Positions 25,628-34,172 of a stretch of DNA of 64,000 nucleotides are shown here, one piece after another. This DNA comes from an uncultured Bacteroidota bacterium (GTDB taxonomy: Bacteria; Bacteroidota; Bacteroidia; Bacteroidales; F082): positions 1 through 64,000 of the forward strand of contig CAJVXP010000004.1 of NCBI GenBank assembly GCA_913009685.1, in the 5' to 3' direction. A program made the position numbers and the translations under genes. How positions within the stretch are numbered: the stretch's first letter is position 1; the number at the start of each line of letters is the position of its first letter. The notes beneath the pieces are model-generated. The model saw only the letters and a list, made by a program, of their open reading frames with translations, searched no databases and was not told where the DNA came from.

Positions 25628-26836
25628 TTACCGTACATTTCTCCTGAGCCAGTAAGCCGGGTTTTGCAGGTATTTTTCGTGCCAGACTTCAAAATGGAGT
25701 TCTGTTTTTCCATGCAGGCTGGTATGAATCAATCCCAAAGCCTGATGCTGTAATACACGCTGGTTATTTTTTACCAACACCTTATCCAATCCGGAATAAA
25801 CCGTATAATAATTTCCGTGTTTCAGAATAACGGCGATGTTAGTATTGGTAATCCGGACGATATTGACAACACTGCCGGGGAATACGGCACGTGCCATGCT
25901 CCCTTTGGATGTCGCAATATTAATACCGTTGTTTTTGATTTTAACATGTTTCAGAACCGGATGGTTGTGAACGCCGAATGTTAAGGAAACCACACCGTTT
26001 TTCACCGGCCAGGGCAACCGTCCTTTGTCTGCCTTAAAGGTAGAAGAAAGCCGCACTTCCGAAGCGGAGAGCCGCCTGGATTTTGTTCTGGCTGCTGCTT
26101 TTTTTGCAGCGATGGCAATAGCCCTTTCAATCTGCGCCTGTAATCGTTTCGACTCCCTTTGCTTCCGTCTCAGGCGGGCACGCAGGTTTCTCGCTTGCCC
26201 TGCCAGTTTCTGTTTCAATCTGGATTTCTTGTGCTGTTCCAACTGTAGTTGCGAAAGCTGCGTGGTTTCCTTATCCAACAACGCTTTCTTCTCGGCTTTA
26301 TCCCAAATCAGTTTGCTTAACTTGTCTTTTTTTTGTTTTTCGAGATCTTTAATTCGCCCGGCCTCTTTTCGGATATAAGCCGAAATCTCATCAAGGTAAC
26401 GCAGACGCTGATAGGCCTGGTTGAAGTCCTTTGCGGAAAAAAGAAAGATTAACCGGTTGTAATTGTTATCGTTTTTGTAAAGATACCAGGCAATGCGGGC
26501 GTACTCCCTCTTCAGTGTGTCAAGACGGGTATTCAAATCCCTGATTTTAATGCCGGTAACGGCAATTGTCTCGGACAGCGTTGCAATTTCTTTTTTTAGA
26601 ATAACTATCAACCTCCGGCGCATGCCAATCCTGTTATTGATGAGTTGCAGTTCGTAAACCGTATTTTTTTTACTCTTGTTTACCTCGGTAATAAGATGAT
26701 TGGTATAGGTTATTTCTTTTTCCAGTTTTTGTCGTTTGGCTTTCAGGCTACCGGTATTGGTTTGGGAAAATCCGGGCGTAATTCTTATAAAAAAGAAAAT
26801 AAAAAAAATCAGAAAAGAGGATTTTATCCTGACCAT
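25628..26836 (-). CDS. EnvC-like murein hydrolase activator (degenerate LytM domain)
   Basis: A 402-residue secreted protein starting at the ATG at 26836. The longer frame begins with a TTG at 26893 and would contain the promoter, so it is rejected. The signal peptide (1-26) is followed by a long coiled coil (about 30-250, rich in K, R, L and Q), then a basic hinge and a C-terminal peptidase-M23/LytM domain (about 275-400). The metal-binding residues are lost: the HxxxD site reads NNGIN and the HxH site reads ELHFE, with a single His. This matches EnvC-type activators of amidases, not active endopeptidases. It likely activates cell-wall amidases at division. Confidence 0.9.
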   Translation of the reverse strand: MVRIKSSFLIFFIFFFIRITPGFSQTNTGSLKAKRQKLEKEITYTNHLITEVNKSKKNTVYELQLINNRIGMRRRLIVILKKEIATLSETIAVTGIKIRDLNTRLDTLKREYARIAWYLYKNDNNYNRLIFLFSAKDFNQAYQRLRYLDEISAYIRKEAGRIKDLEKQKKDKLSKLIWDKAEKKALLDKETTQLSQLQLEQHKKSRLKQKLAGQARNLRARLRRKQRESKRLQAQIERAIAIAAKKAAARTKSRRLSASEVRLSSTFKADKGRLPWPVKNGVVSLTFGVHNHPVLKHVKIKNNGINIATSKGSMARAVFPGSVVNIVRITNTNIAVILKHGNYYTVYSGLDKVLVKNNQRVLQHQALGLIHTSLHGKTELHFEVWHEKYLQNPAYWLRRNVR

Positions 26837-26857
26837 GGCTGCATCTGTTACATAAAG

Positions 26858-26865
26858 CAAAGATA
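26858..26865 (-). promoter_or_regulatory. -7 box TATCTTTG of the envC-like gene
   Basis: The minus strand reads TATCTTTG 21 bases before the ATG at 26836. It gives the EnvC-like gene its own promoter apart from the upstream cluster. Confidence 0.55.
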
Positions 26866-26978
26866 AACGCAAAACCCGAATATCAAAAACCAAAATCCGC
26901 CTTTTACGAAATTGCTTAATTACCGAAAAGCAGTTCTGTTAACCGCTGTTTTTCAAACGATTCAGAAGCAAAGAGTCA

Positions 26979-27794
26979 TTAGAGACGCTTTTTATACTTC
27001 CCCGGAATGATAAACGGAAAATTGTGCGGGATATTGATTTCAGCTTTTTTGAAAATGATGCTAATGATTATTCTCTGCCGGGCATTGATAATGATTTGCA
27101 TTTTCAACGGAATTGTGTACCCGTTAATCTTTTGATATTTATTATAAAAAATCTGTAAATCTTTGCCGGGCATCCCGTTCTCGCTCAAAAGCAATGCTTT
27201 TATGTTAAATGTTTCGGGATTGAGCCAGATTTTTTGTGTCAAAAACTGGCTTCCGGAGACGGAATCTCTAACCGGCATTAGCATTTTCATCTCCAGCAGA
27301 TATTGCTGTTTATCCACTTTGGCGGTTGAGTCGATAAGCAGATAGCCAACATTATTTCCCAAAAGCAGCGACTGCAGTATGTCGTAATTGATGCTTGTAT
27401 GCATGAGGCTGTCGAGCAAATGGTAAGAGCCGAGGACGTAGTTCTTTTTCATGCGGTTCAGCAGTTTTACCGAGTCGGTGGTAAGTACCACACGGGCGGC
27501 TTCAATGCCCATGGCGGGAACAATGCTCATCCAGATAATGCTGTCGTTTTTCAATCGCATTTGGGCTCTGAACTGTACCGGTTCTTTATTTCCTTTTTGG
27601 TAAGAAATGCTCAGTTTTGCACTCAAAAAAGAAAGAGGTTGTTTCCTCTTTTCCATCTTCGCATAAAGCTGGTCAAAAGACATCTCCTTTAAAGTTTTTC
27701 TGACCAGCGGCTTGACAGATCTACAGGCAGGAAAAAAGAAAAGGCCGCCTGCCAAAACACTTATTAACAATAAAATACGGTAATTCCTACTCAT
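26979..27794 (-). CDS. DUF4292 lipoprotein
   Basis: A 271-residue lipoprotein with lipobox FPAC (lipidated Cys near residue 24). The remainder is beta-rich, matching the DUF4292 family of Bacteroidota: FLSAKLSISYQKG, MSIVPAMGIEAARVVLTTDSVKLLNR, LLLGNNVGYLLIDST and TIPLKMQIIINA. The general layout suggests a half-barrel like LolA/LolB, so carriage of a lipid or lipoprotein is possible, but that is inference. Its start overlaps the TPR gene stop by 8 bases, indicating coupling. Confidence 0.85.
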   Translation of the reverse strand: MSRNYRILLLISVLAGGLFFFPACRSVKPLVRKTLKEMSFDQLYAKMEKRKQPLSFLSAKLSISYQKGNKEPVQFRAQMRLKNDSIIWMSIVPAMGIEAARVVLTTDSVKLLNRMKKNYVLGSYHLLDSLMHTSINYDILQSLLLGNNVGYLLIDSTAKVDKQQYLLEMKMLMPVRDSVSGSQFLTQKIWLNPETFNIKALLLSENGMPGKDLQIFYNKYQKINGYTIPLKMQIIINARQRIIISIIFKKAEINIPHNFPFIIPGKYKKRL

Positions 27795-29526
27795 ACAATT
27801 TTCCGGTTTTAATTTTTTTCTTCAGAAGTTTGGAATGATCTTTCATTTTGATAGCTTTTTTCCATTGCACGAGAGCTTCTTTGTGTTTTCCCAACCGATA
27901 CAGGATATCGCCATAATGCTCAACCACCACACCGCTGGTTTTCCCGCCGTTATCCAAAGCCTTTTGTTCCCACTTCAGCGCCTGGTTATATTTTTTTTGC
28001 TTGTAAAGCACCCACGCGTAAGTATCAAGATTATTTTGGTTATAGGGGTCCAGATCAACCGCTTTTTTTGCCATGGCAGCTGCTTTGTCAAACTGCACAC
28101 CATCAAGCGCCAGATAATAGGCGTAATTGTTTAACACGATAGTGTTTTCGCTGTTCAGCTTTAAAACTTTATCGTAAGCATTGTAGGCAGCAGTGTTTTC
28201 TTTCAGTTCATGATAAGTGTCTCCAAGTGAAGAATAAAAGCTTTCGAGAAGGGCATTATTGCCGGAAGCCAGATCTTTACCTTTTTCCAAAAGAGCTTTC
28301 GCCTTTTTGTAATGTTTTAACTGAAAATGTGCGATGCCTCCGAGCAGATAAGGAATTGGTTTTTGTGGAAATTTTTTAATGGTGGCTGCAGCATCGGATT
28401 CCAGTGTTTTGTCGTCGTTAAGGTAAAGGTCGGAGAAAAGCAACTGCTCCCAAAAAGCATAATTATCCTGGTTATTAATAAGTACTTTTCGTATCAGCGG
28501 CCGGGCCTCTTTATATTTTTTATTCTCATAAAGCATGCTGGCGTAAAATGAGTCGGCCAGCGAATCAGCGGGATGCGCCGATTTTATAACCCCGGCCAGT
28601 TCAAGCGCCTGTGCTTTTTGGTCATCGGACAGTTGACCCGAATAGTAGGTTAAAAGCAGGTTAATTTTTGTCTTGGTATCGAGTTTTGAATTGGCAAAAC
28701 CTTTTTTTAATTCTTCAAAAGAGAGCGCCGGCTTTCCGTTTTTTCTGTAAAAATCGGCCAGCGAAATATGCACATACGGATCCTGTGGGTTGAGTCGGAT
28801 AATTTGTCGATAAGCCCATTCGGCTGTTTTTGGAAGCTGGTTTTTGGAAGCAAATTCGGCCAGCATAGCATAAGCTCTTACATTTTCGGGATTGAATTCT
28901 ACCAGCTTTTCGTATTGCACAAGCGCCGAATCTTTCTTGTCAATACGAAGATAAAGGTCGGCAATTTGTTTGGTAAGCTGCGGATTTATTCCCATCAGCA
29001 TCTCTACTATACGATAGGTTTGAACGGCATGCGCATAGTCGCCGGTAAAATAGTATGCAAAAGCAAGTTCGTTTTGGAAACGCACATTTCCGGATTCTTT
29101 TTTACAAAGTTTTTTATAAGTATTCAGATAATCTTTGTAATGACCGGTAGCTTTGGAAAGGTTCGCATAAAGTACCTGATACCATTTGTTGGTGCTGTCC
29201 CCGTCAACAGCATTTTTAGATAACACAAGCGCCTCTTTATTATTACCATAAGTCGACAAAAGGCGGGCTTTTTCATAGTTTGCAGCTGCATCTTTGGGAT
29301 TAATCTTTAAAGCCAGCGTCAAAAGACTGTCTGCCTGTTGCAAGCGTCCGGTTTCTTTGTACATTATGGCTCGGGCAAACAGATCCGCTTCTTTATAACG
29401 AGCTTGTGAAGTAAGAACCTGTTGTTTTTCCCTCTTTCTTCTATGATGTTTCCCCTGGGCAAAAACCTGACTTCCGCCAGCCATAAGTACTAAAAGGATA
29501 AATATCTTTATTTTAGTTATCATCAT
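27787..29526 (-). CDS. Secreted TPR-repeat protein
   Basis: A 579-residue exported protein. A signal peptide ends near VFAQ (residue 24). The rest is at least ten tetratricopeptide repeats (for example AADSLLTLALKINPKDAAANYEKAR, KDSALVQYEKLVEFNPENVRAY and AAYNAYDKVLKLNSENTIVL; each of these is a repeat signature). It is a protein-interaction scaffold in the periplasm or at the outer membrane. It lies between dut and the DUF4292 lipoprotein, a cluster I recall as common in Bacteroidota. The partner is unknown. Confidence 0.9.
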   Translation of the reverse strand: MMITKIKIFILLVLMAGGSQVFAQGKHHRRKREKQQVLTSQARYKEADLFARAIMYKETGRLQQADSLLTLALKINPKDAAANYEKARLLSTYGNNKEALVLSKNAVDGDSTNKWYQVLYANLSKATGHYKDYLNTYKKLCKKESGNVRFQNELAFAYYFTGDYAHAVQTYRIVEMLMGINPQLTKQIADLYLRIDKKDSALVQYEKLVEFNPENVRAYAMLAEFASKNQLPKTAEWAYRQIIRLNPQDPYVHISLADFYRKNGKPALSFEELKKGFANSKLDTKTKINLLLTYYSGQLSDDQKAQALELAGVIKSAHPADSLADSFYASMLYENKKYKEARPLIRKVLINNQDNYAFWEQLLFSDLYLNDDKTLESDAAATIKKFPQKPIPYLLGGIAHFQLKHYKKAKALLEKGKDLASGNNALLESFYSSLGDTYHELKENTAAYNAYDKVLKLNSENTIVLNNYAYYLALDGVQFDKAAAMAKKAVDLDPYNQNNLDTYAWVLYKQKKYNQALKWEQKALDNGGKTSGVVVEHYGDILYRLGKHKEALVQWKKAIKMKDHSKLLKKKIKTGKLYE

Positions 29527-29549
29527 TCTGCGATTGTTAATTGTTTCTT

Positions 29550-29984
29550 TTATTTCCCCCCTGTATGACCGAAGCCTCCGGCTCCCCTACTGGTTTCGGA
29601 GAGGATTTTCACTTCGTCCCATTGCGCCTGAACATGTGAGGAGATAACCATCTGTGCTATACGGTCACCATCGATAATTTCATAAATTTCATTGGAAAGG
29701 TTAATCAAAATCACCCGTATTTCCCCACGATAATCAGCATCGATGGTGCCGGGACTGTTTAGTACGGTAATACCCTTTTTCAATGCCAGTCCGCTGCGCG
29801 GGCGCACCTGGGCTTCATATCCCACCGGCAGTTCTATGTATAATCCGGTCGGCACCAAAACACGCTCCATGGGGGCTATCCGCATGGGTTTATCCAGATT
29901 AGCACGTAAATCCATACCCGCCGAAGCAGCGGTTTCGTATTTCGGTAAGGCATGTTTTGAGGTATTGACAATTTCTATTTTCAT
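29550..29984 (-). CDS. dut: dUTP diphosphatase
   Basis: A 144-residue trimeric dUTPase hydrolysing dUTP to dUMP. All five motifs are visible: AGMDLRA (22-28), RSGLALK (near 64-70), [11 protein letters not shown] (near 79-89), GDRIAQMVI (near 104-112) and the P-loop-like C-terminal [11 protein letters not shown] (near 132-142). Length and motif order are normal. It lies 23 bases upstream of the TPR gene on the same strand and is likely first in that unit. Confidence 0.97.
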   Translation of the reverse strand: MKIEIVNTSKHALPKYETAASAGMDLRANLDKPMRIAPMERVLVPTGLYIELPVGYEAQVRPRSGLALKKGITVLNSPGTIDADYRGEIRVILINLSNEIYEIIDGDRIAQMVISSHVQAQWDEVKILSETSRGAGGFGHTGGK

Positions 29985-30154
29985 TTAATTTTTTCCTGTT
30001 AATCTGTAATTTACATTGCTTTAATCAAAGAATATAACCTTTCTTATTTCCAGCCCGGACATGCAATGCAAACCGTTCATTATTTACTAAACTATTCGGG
30101 CTCAAAAGTAAAGAAAAAAGCAACTGAGGTACAATGCGGTAGTGTTGCAAAATG

Positions 30155-30169
30155 TTAAACAATGTTTAA
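30155..30169. promoter_or_regulatory. Perfect palindrome TTAAACA-A-TGTTTAA (operator candidate)
   Basis: Seven-base arms separated by one base, in the divergent gap between dut and the zinc-ribbon/glyS genes. The symmetry is what a dimeric regulator would bind, but no regulator is known. Confidence 0.3.
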
Positions 30170-30305
30170 AGGGGACTGCTTTCGTAAGAAGCGTGGAAAT
30201 GAATGGAAACCGTATCCCTGATCCTTTTTATTCTTTTACAGCGCACGCCGGGCGCTTTTCCTCCTTCCTGACTTTTCTAATCTGATTACTTTACCCGAAT
30301 ATTTG

Positions 30306-30313
30306 TAATTTTG
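30306..30313 (+). promoter_or_regulatory. -7 box TAATTTTG of the zinc-ribbon gene
   Basis: TAATTTTG matches TAnnTTTG 22 bases before the ATG at 30335. Confidence 0.5.
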
Positions 30314-30334
30314 TCCACTTAAAAATCTGTCTCC

Positions 30335-30544
30335 ATGGAAAAACGGGAATATGTTTGCCCAAAATGTGGCAACAAACAATACGAAGCGGACGAAATTCGT
30401 ACCACCGGCAGTTTTCTTGCCAAGATTTTCGATGTACAAAACAAAAAGTTTACCGTTATCTCCTGTACAAACTGTGGTTATAGTGAACTTTACAAACGCA
30501 GCTCCAGCACCTTCGGAAACATTATTGACTTTTTTACCAATTAA
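30335..30544 (+). CDS. Small zinc-ribbon nucleic-acid-binding-type protein
   Basis: A 69-residue protein with two CxxC knuckles (VCPKCGNKQYE at 7-17 and CTNCGYSE near 44-51) and a short tail. This is the zinc_ribbon (COG3478-like) family, predicted to bind nucleic acid, with no assigned function. It lies 44 bases upstream of glyS and is probably co-transcribed with it. Confidence 0.85.
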   Translation: MEKREYVCPKCGNKQYEADEIRTTGSFLAKIFDVQNKKFTVISCTNCGYSELYKRSSSTFGNIIDFFTN

Positions 30545-30588
30545 TTTTTTATTAACTCCTTTTTCAGGAAATTTATAAAAGGCTTTTT

Positions 30589-32124
30589 ATGGCACAACAA
30601 GAAGATTTATTGAAAAAAATTATTGCTCACGCAAAAGAGTACGGATTTGTTTATCCTTCCAGTGACATTTACGACGGGCTGAGTGCCGTTTACGATTACG
30701 GCCCTAACGGCGTGGAGCTGAAAAAGAACATTCGCAATTATTGGTGGAAAGCCATGGTTCAAATGCATGAAAACATTGTGGGGCTTGATGCTGCAATCTT
30801 CATGCATCCCACCGTCTGGAAAGCTTCGGGACATGTGGATGCTTTCAGCGACCCTCTCATCGACAACAAAGATTCAAAAAAACGCTACCGCGCGGATGTG
30901 CTCGTTGAAGATTATCTTGCCAAAATAGAAGCCAAAATCAATAAAGAGGTTACCAAAGCCCGGAAACGGTTCGGCGACAGTTTCGACGAACAACAGTTTT
31001 CGGAAACCAACCCACGGGTGCTGGCCAATTTGAAAAAGACAGAAGAGATCAAAAACCGCCTCTACCCGGCCATGGACCGTTCGGATATGGCTGCCATAAA
31101 ACAGCTGATTGAAGACCTGGAGATTGCTGACCCGGTTTCCGGCTCTAAAAACTGGACGGAAGTACGGCAGTTTAACCTTATGTTCTCCACCCAAATGGGC
31201 TCCACCGCCGATGGCGCTTCCGAAATTTATTTGCGTCCCGAAACAGCTCAGGGCATTTTTGTGAACTTCCTGAATGTGCAGAAAACCTCACGGATGAAAA
31301 TACCTTTCGGCATTGCACAAACCGGAAAAGCCTTCAGAAACGAAATTGTAGCCAGGCAGTTTATCTTCCGTATGCGGGAGTTTGAGCAGATGGAAATGCA
31401 GTTTTTTATACGTCCCGGAACCGAAATGAAATGGTATAAATTCTGGAAAGCCGAACGCTTGAAATGGCATCTTTCTACCGGTATTCCGGCAGAAAAATTT
31501 CGTTTTCACGACCACGATAAACTGGCACATTACGCCAATGCTGCCGCCGACATAGAATTTGATTTTCCCATGGGTTTCAAAGAGCTGGAAGGGATCCACT
31601 CACGCACCAATTTCGACCTGAGTGCCCATGAAAAATATTCAGGCAAAAAGCTACGCTATTTCGATTCGGAAATAGACGAAAGTTATGTGCCTTACGTCAT
31701 CGAAACGTCCATTGGCCTGGACCGTATGTTTCTGGCGCTGCTTAGTAACGCATACACCGAAGAAATCCTGGAAGGCGGCGCCCGGCGTGTGGTTATGAAA
31801 CTACCGGCTTTTCTTGCACCGTACAAAATCGCTGTTTTCCCATTGATCAAAAAAGATGGTTTGCAGGAAAAAGCACGGGAAGTCATGGATAATTTAAAGT
31901 ATGATTTCATGTGTTTTTATGAAGAAAAAGACACTATTGGAAAACGCTACCGCCGCCACGATGCCATCGGAACACCATTTTGTATCACTGTTGACCATCA
32001 AACGCTGGAGGACAACACCGTTACACTGCGCGAACGCGACAGTATGAAACAGGAGCGGATACCTGTGGATAAAATTTCCGGAATTGTCACCAAAAGTCTG
32101 GCGCTGAAAAATCAGGGTTTATAA
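30589..32124 (+). CDS. glyS: Glycyl-tRNA synthetase (dimeric alpha2 type)
   Basis: A 511-residue class II synthetase of the alpha2 (eukaryote/archaea-like) type, not the bacterial alpha2beta2 enzyme. The N-terminus VYPSSDIYDGLSAVYDYGP, motif 2 FRNEIVARQFIFRMREFEQ and motif 3 SIGLDRMFLALL are evident. The C-terminal anticodon-binding domain begins near 405 (PYKIAVFPLIKK). Its 3' end overlaps the convergent gldB by 13 bases. Confidence 0.97.
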   Translation: MAQQEDLLKKIIAHAKEYGFVYPSSDIYDGLSAVYDYGPNGVELKKNIRNYWWKAMVQMHENIVGLDAAIFMHPTVWKASGHVDAFSDPLIDNKDSKKRYRADVLVEDYLAKIEAKINKEVTKARKRFGDSFDEQQFSETNPRVLANLKKTEEIKNRLYPAMDRSDMAAIKQLIEDLEIADPVSGSKNWTEVRQFNLMFSTQMGSTADGASEIYLRPETAQGIFVNFLNVQKTSRMKIPFGIAQTGKAFRNEIVARQFIFRMREFEQMEMQFFIRPGTEMKWYKFWKAERLKWHLSTGIPAEKFRFHDHDKLAHYANAAADIEFDFPMGFKELEGIHSRTNFDLSAHEKYSGKKLRYFDSEIDESYVPYVIETSIGLDRMFLALLSNAYTEEILEGGARRVVMKLPAFLAPYKIAVFPLIKKDGLQEKAREVMDNLKYDFMCFYEEKDTIGKRYRRHDAIGTPFCITVDHQTLEDNTVTLRERDSMKQERIPVDKISGIVTKSLALKNQGL

Positions 32125-33116
32125 CCCGAATCTTCGAGAAGGGTCTGAGCATTTGTCATTTTCAAAAGCTGCTGAAGTGTTATTTTCGGATGTTCCCACA
32201 TGTATTTGCGTACCATTTGCCAGCCAAACCATCTGGCCATTGCCGGTGGTGAGTCATGCGAAAAGCCTGTGCTGAACGGCCCGGGTTGTGTCATCTTGTT
32301 GACGAGCATGTAATCAGTGGAGTACAAAAACCGGTTTTTTACCATGACAGCCCAAACTGCTTTTTTGTTTTGTTTCATCCATGTCATCTGCTTTTGCGTG
32401 TAACAAATTTTTAGCGTGTCGGGAACATCCGGCAGCATGGCATCCAGAAAATAAAGCTCCTTGCCGGCTTCCATCATATTGTCCAAAAGGGTTTTCGGTA
32501 GAAAATGCTGCTGAAAATTCTGCCGGTAAAGTGTTCGTACAACATCAACAATCATATTCTCTTTAGTCATACAGCGTCGGTGATAAAGCGGAATGTTCAA
32601 GTCGGTATAAAGCGGAAACTTTTCCCCGAGATAATCGTCCAAAGCAATAACAACAGCATGATTATTCGTCATTACAGGCTGTTCGTAATACAAGTCGGAA
32701 ACATAGGTATAAACCGCCGGTAAACGGTAAGCGGGATAATAATATATCAAATGTGCAAATGCCGACCGTAGTTGTTGCCGTTCCCGGTTCAGATTTGGAA
32801 AAACTTTTATCGTTTTCTGATAAACGTAACTAATCTGTGTATCGGTAACGTAGTTATACAGCTTGTTCACATTAGCAGTGTCATCAAGGTCGGCGTTAAG
32901 AAACGGGAGAAACTCCGGTTTTATTTTCTTTAAATCTGCTTTGAAATTTTTTAAGTCAAGACGAAAAAGTGCCTTTCCGTAGCGATGAATATTTACCTGC
33001 ACTTTGGGCAACTTACTTTCGGGAACAACAGGGATTTTCCGTTTACTCTGCCGACACGAAGCCAACACAACCAGAAGGAAAAACAGAAGAAAAACAGAAA
33101 GAAAGGTTCGTTTCAT
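32112..33116 (-). CDS. gldB: GldB-type gliding-motility/T9SS-associated lipoprotein
   Basis: A 334-residue lipoprotein starting at the ATG at 33116, where a leader peptide with lipobox LASC follows (lipidated Cys near residue 20); the longer frame to 33182 is unsupported. The sequence (YFLDAMLPDVPD, WMKQNKKAVWAVM, LYSTDYMLVNKMTQPGPFSTGFSHDSPPAMARWFGWQMVRKYM, with key blocks within) is that of GldB, a lipoprotein needed for gliding in Flavobacteria and kept in many non-gliding T9SS bacteria. It shares 13 bases of coding sequence with glyS at the 3' end. Confidence 0.85.
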   Translation of the reverse strand: MKRTFLSVFLLFFLLVVLASCRQSKRKIPVVPESKLPKVQVNIHRYGKALFRLDLKNFKADLKKIKPEFLPFLNADLDDTANVNKLYNYVTDTQISYVYQKTIKVFPNLNRERQQLRSAFAHLIYYYPAYRLPAVYTYVSDLYYEQPVMTNNHAVVIALDDYLGEKFPLYTDLNIPLYHRRCMTKENMIVDVVRTLYRQNFQQHFLPKTLLDNMMEAGKELYFLDAMLPDVPDTLKICYTQKQMTWMKQNKKAVWAVMVKNRFLYSTDYMLVNKMTQPGPFSTGFSHDSPPAMARWFGWQMVRKYMWEHPKITLQQLLKMTNAQTLLEDSGYKP

Positions 33117-33167
33117 AGCAATCCCGGTTAAGACGTTCAAACCACCCGGCACAAAAAAATGCCAGCA

Positions 33168-33175
33168 CAAAAGTA
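33168..33175 (-). promoter_or_regulatory. -7 box TACTTTTG of gldB
   Basis: The minus strand reads TACTTTTG 52 bases upstream of the ATG at 33116. It supports that start. Confidence 0.5.
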
Positions 33176-33209
33176 CTGACATTTTTTTTTGTACCGTTTT
33201 AAAAATCTT

Positions 33210-33827
33210 TTACAAAAGCTTCCAGCCGAGGGTAACTTCAAACACATTGGACCCGCCAGTCAATGTTTTGCTTCCGCTATCATATTTGAAGTCTAAAATA
33301 TTATTGATGCCGCCATAATATTTAACATCAATGGCAAACATCAAAATATCAATACCAAAACCGGTCTGATACTGCCACTGAATATCCTTGAAATCATTAG
33401 GGACAAGATATTCTTTCGGCGCTGTTCCGCTGGGAGTAATTGTTTTGTTAACAATAAAGTTGGCTGTTACACCCCCGTAAAGTCTGAGTTTAACAACTTT
33501 CAAATCCAAAAACTGCCATCCCAGACTCAAAGGAATCTGAATTGATTTTAAGCTGACATCTTGTTCAAAAACAGATGTACTGCCTAAGGTGGGAAATTTA
33601 AAAACACTTCCCTGTGTCATATAATTCACTTCAGGCTGTACATAGATTTTTTTGCCGATGCGCATAAAAACACCAATTAACATGTTGTTTTTTAGACCAG
33701 CATTAATATCAGAGCTTTTATAAGAAAGTTTTGAGGACGTGTAACCAATCTGCGGCCCGATATGAAACTGGCCGTACGTTATTCCGCTAATAAGAACGGC
33801 AATAAGAAGTATGCTAAATTTTTTCAT
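33210..33827 (-). CDS. Outer-membrane beta-barrel protein (OMP_b-brl_2 / PorT-family type)
   Basis: A 205-residue protein with a signal peptide ending at YGQ (residue 20). The mature part is alternating amphipathic strands ending in VTLGWKLL, as in eight-stranded outer-membrane barrels of PF13568. Databases call many of these PorT-family, but that does not make it the T9SS PorT itself. It lies 34 bases past the gldB promoter and reads toward gldB, so the pair could be one unit. Confidence 0.85.
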   Translation of the reverse strand: MKKFSILLIAVLISGITYGQFHIGPQIGYTSSKLSYKSSDINAGLKNNMLIGVFMRIGKKIYVQPEVNYMTQGSVFKFPTLGSTSVFEQDVSLKSIQIPLSLGWQFLDLKVVKLRLYGGVTANFIVNKTITPSGTAPKEYLVPNDFKDIQWQYQTGFGIDILMFAIDVKYYGGINNILDFKYDSGSKTLTGGSNVFEVTLGWKLL

Positions 33828-33868
33828 AATTAAAAGATTTTAAGTGAGATAATTATTTTCCTTTTTGT

Positions 33869-33876
33869 CAAAAGTA
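33869..33876 (-). promoter_or_regulatory. -7 box TACTTTTG of the beta-barrel gene
   Basis: The minus strand reads TACTTTTG 42 bases before the ATG at 33827. Confidence 0.5.
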
Positions 33877-33980
33877 GGTAATTTTTTTTATCAGAACAAA
33901 TTTTTTGTTTTTTCAACTGTTGAAATTTATTAAATGTCAACCGAATAAAAATTCTATCCGGACTAAGAAAGAAACACTTT

Positions 33981-34166
33981 TTAGCCCGCCTGCATATTTT
34001 CAGCTCCGGGAAGCATTCCTTCCATCTGTGCCGGATCGTGGATTAAGACGGGGATGTGCTGCGGACAAATCCAATAACTTTTTCCTTTGTAATCAAGTTG
34101 TACCAAGGGAACCTGTTCTGAATTTCTTTTGCAAAAAAGACAAGATTTTTCATTGTGATCTTCCAT
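33981..34166 (-). CDS. Small zinc-binding protein with C-x2-C and C-x2-H
   Basis: A 61-residue protein (63 if the ATG at 34172 is used) with CLFC near the N-terminus and CPQH further on, around the segment YKGKSYWICPQHIPVLIHDP. The Cys/His set makes a one-zinc ribbon. I recall close relatives in other Bacteroidota but no function. It stands alone between two gaps. Confidence 0.7.
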   Translation of the reverse strand: MEDHNEKSCLFCKRNSEQVPLVQLDYKGKSYWICPQHIPVLIHDPAQMEGMLPGAENMQAG

Positions 34167-34172
34167 ATTCAT

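Larger units (their letters stand above)
29985..30334. other. Gene-free gap between dut and the zinc-ribbon gene
   Basis: About 350 bases without a credible ORF. It holds a 15-base palindrome (30155-30169), a weak AGCGC/GCGCT hairpin followed by T residues (30240-30256) and the promoter box of the zinc-ribbon gene (30306-30313). Nothing else is recognised. Confidence 0.6.

Noticed and set aside
32064-32072. A perfect DnaA box TGTGGATAA
   Set aside because: It is a single copy inside the glyS coding sequence and most likely chance.
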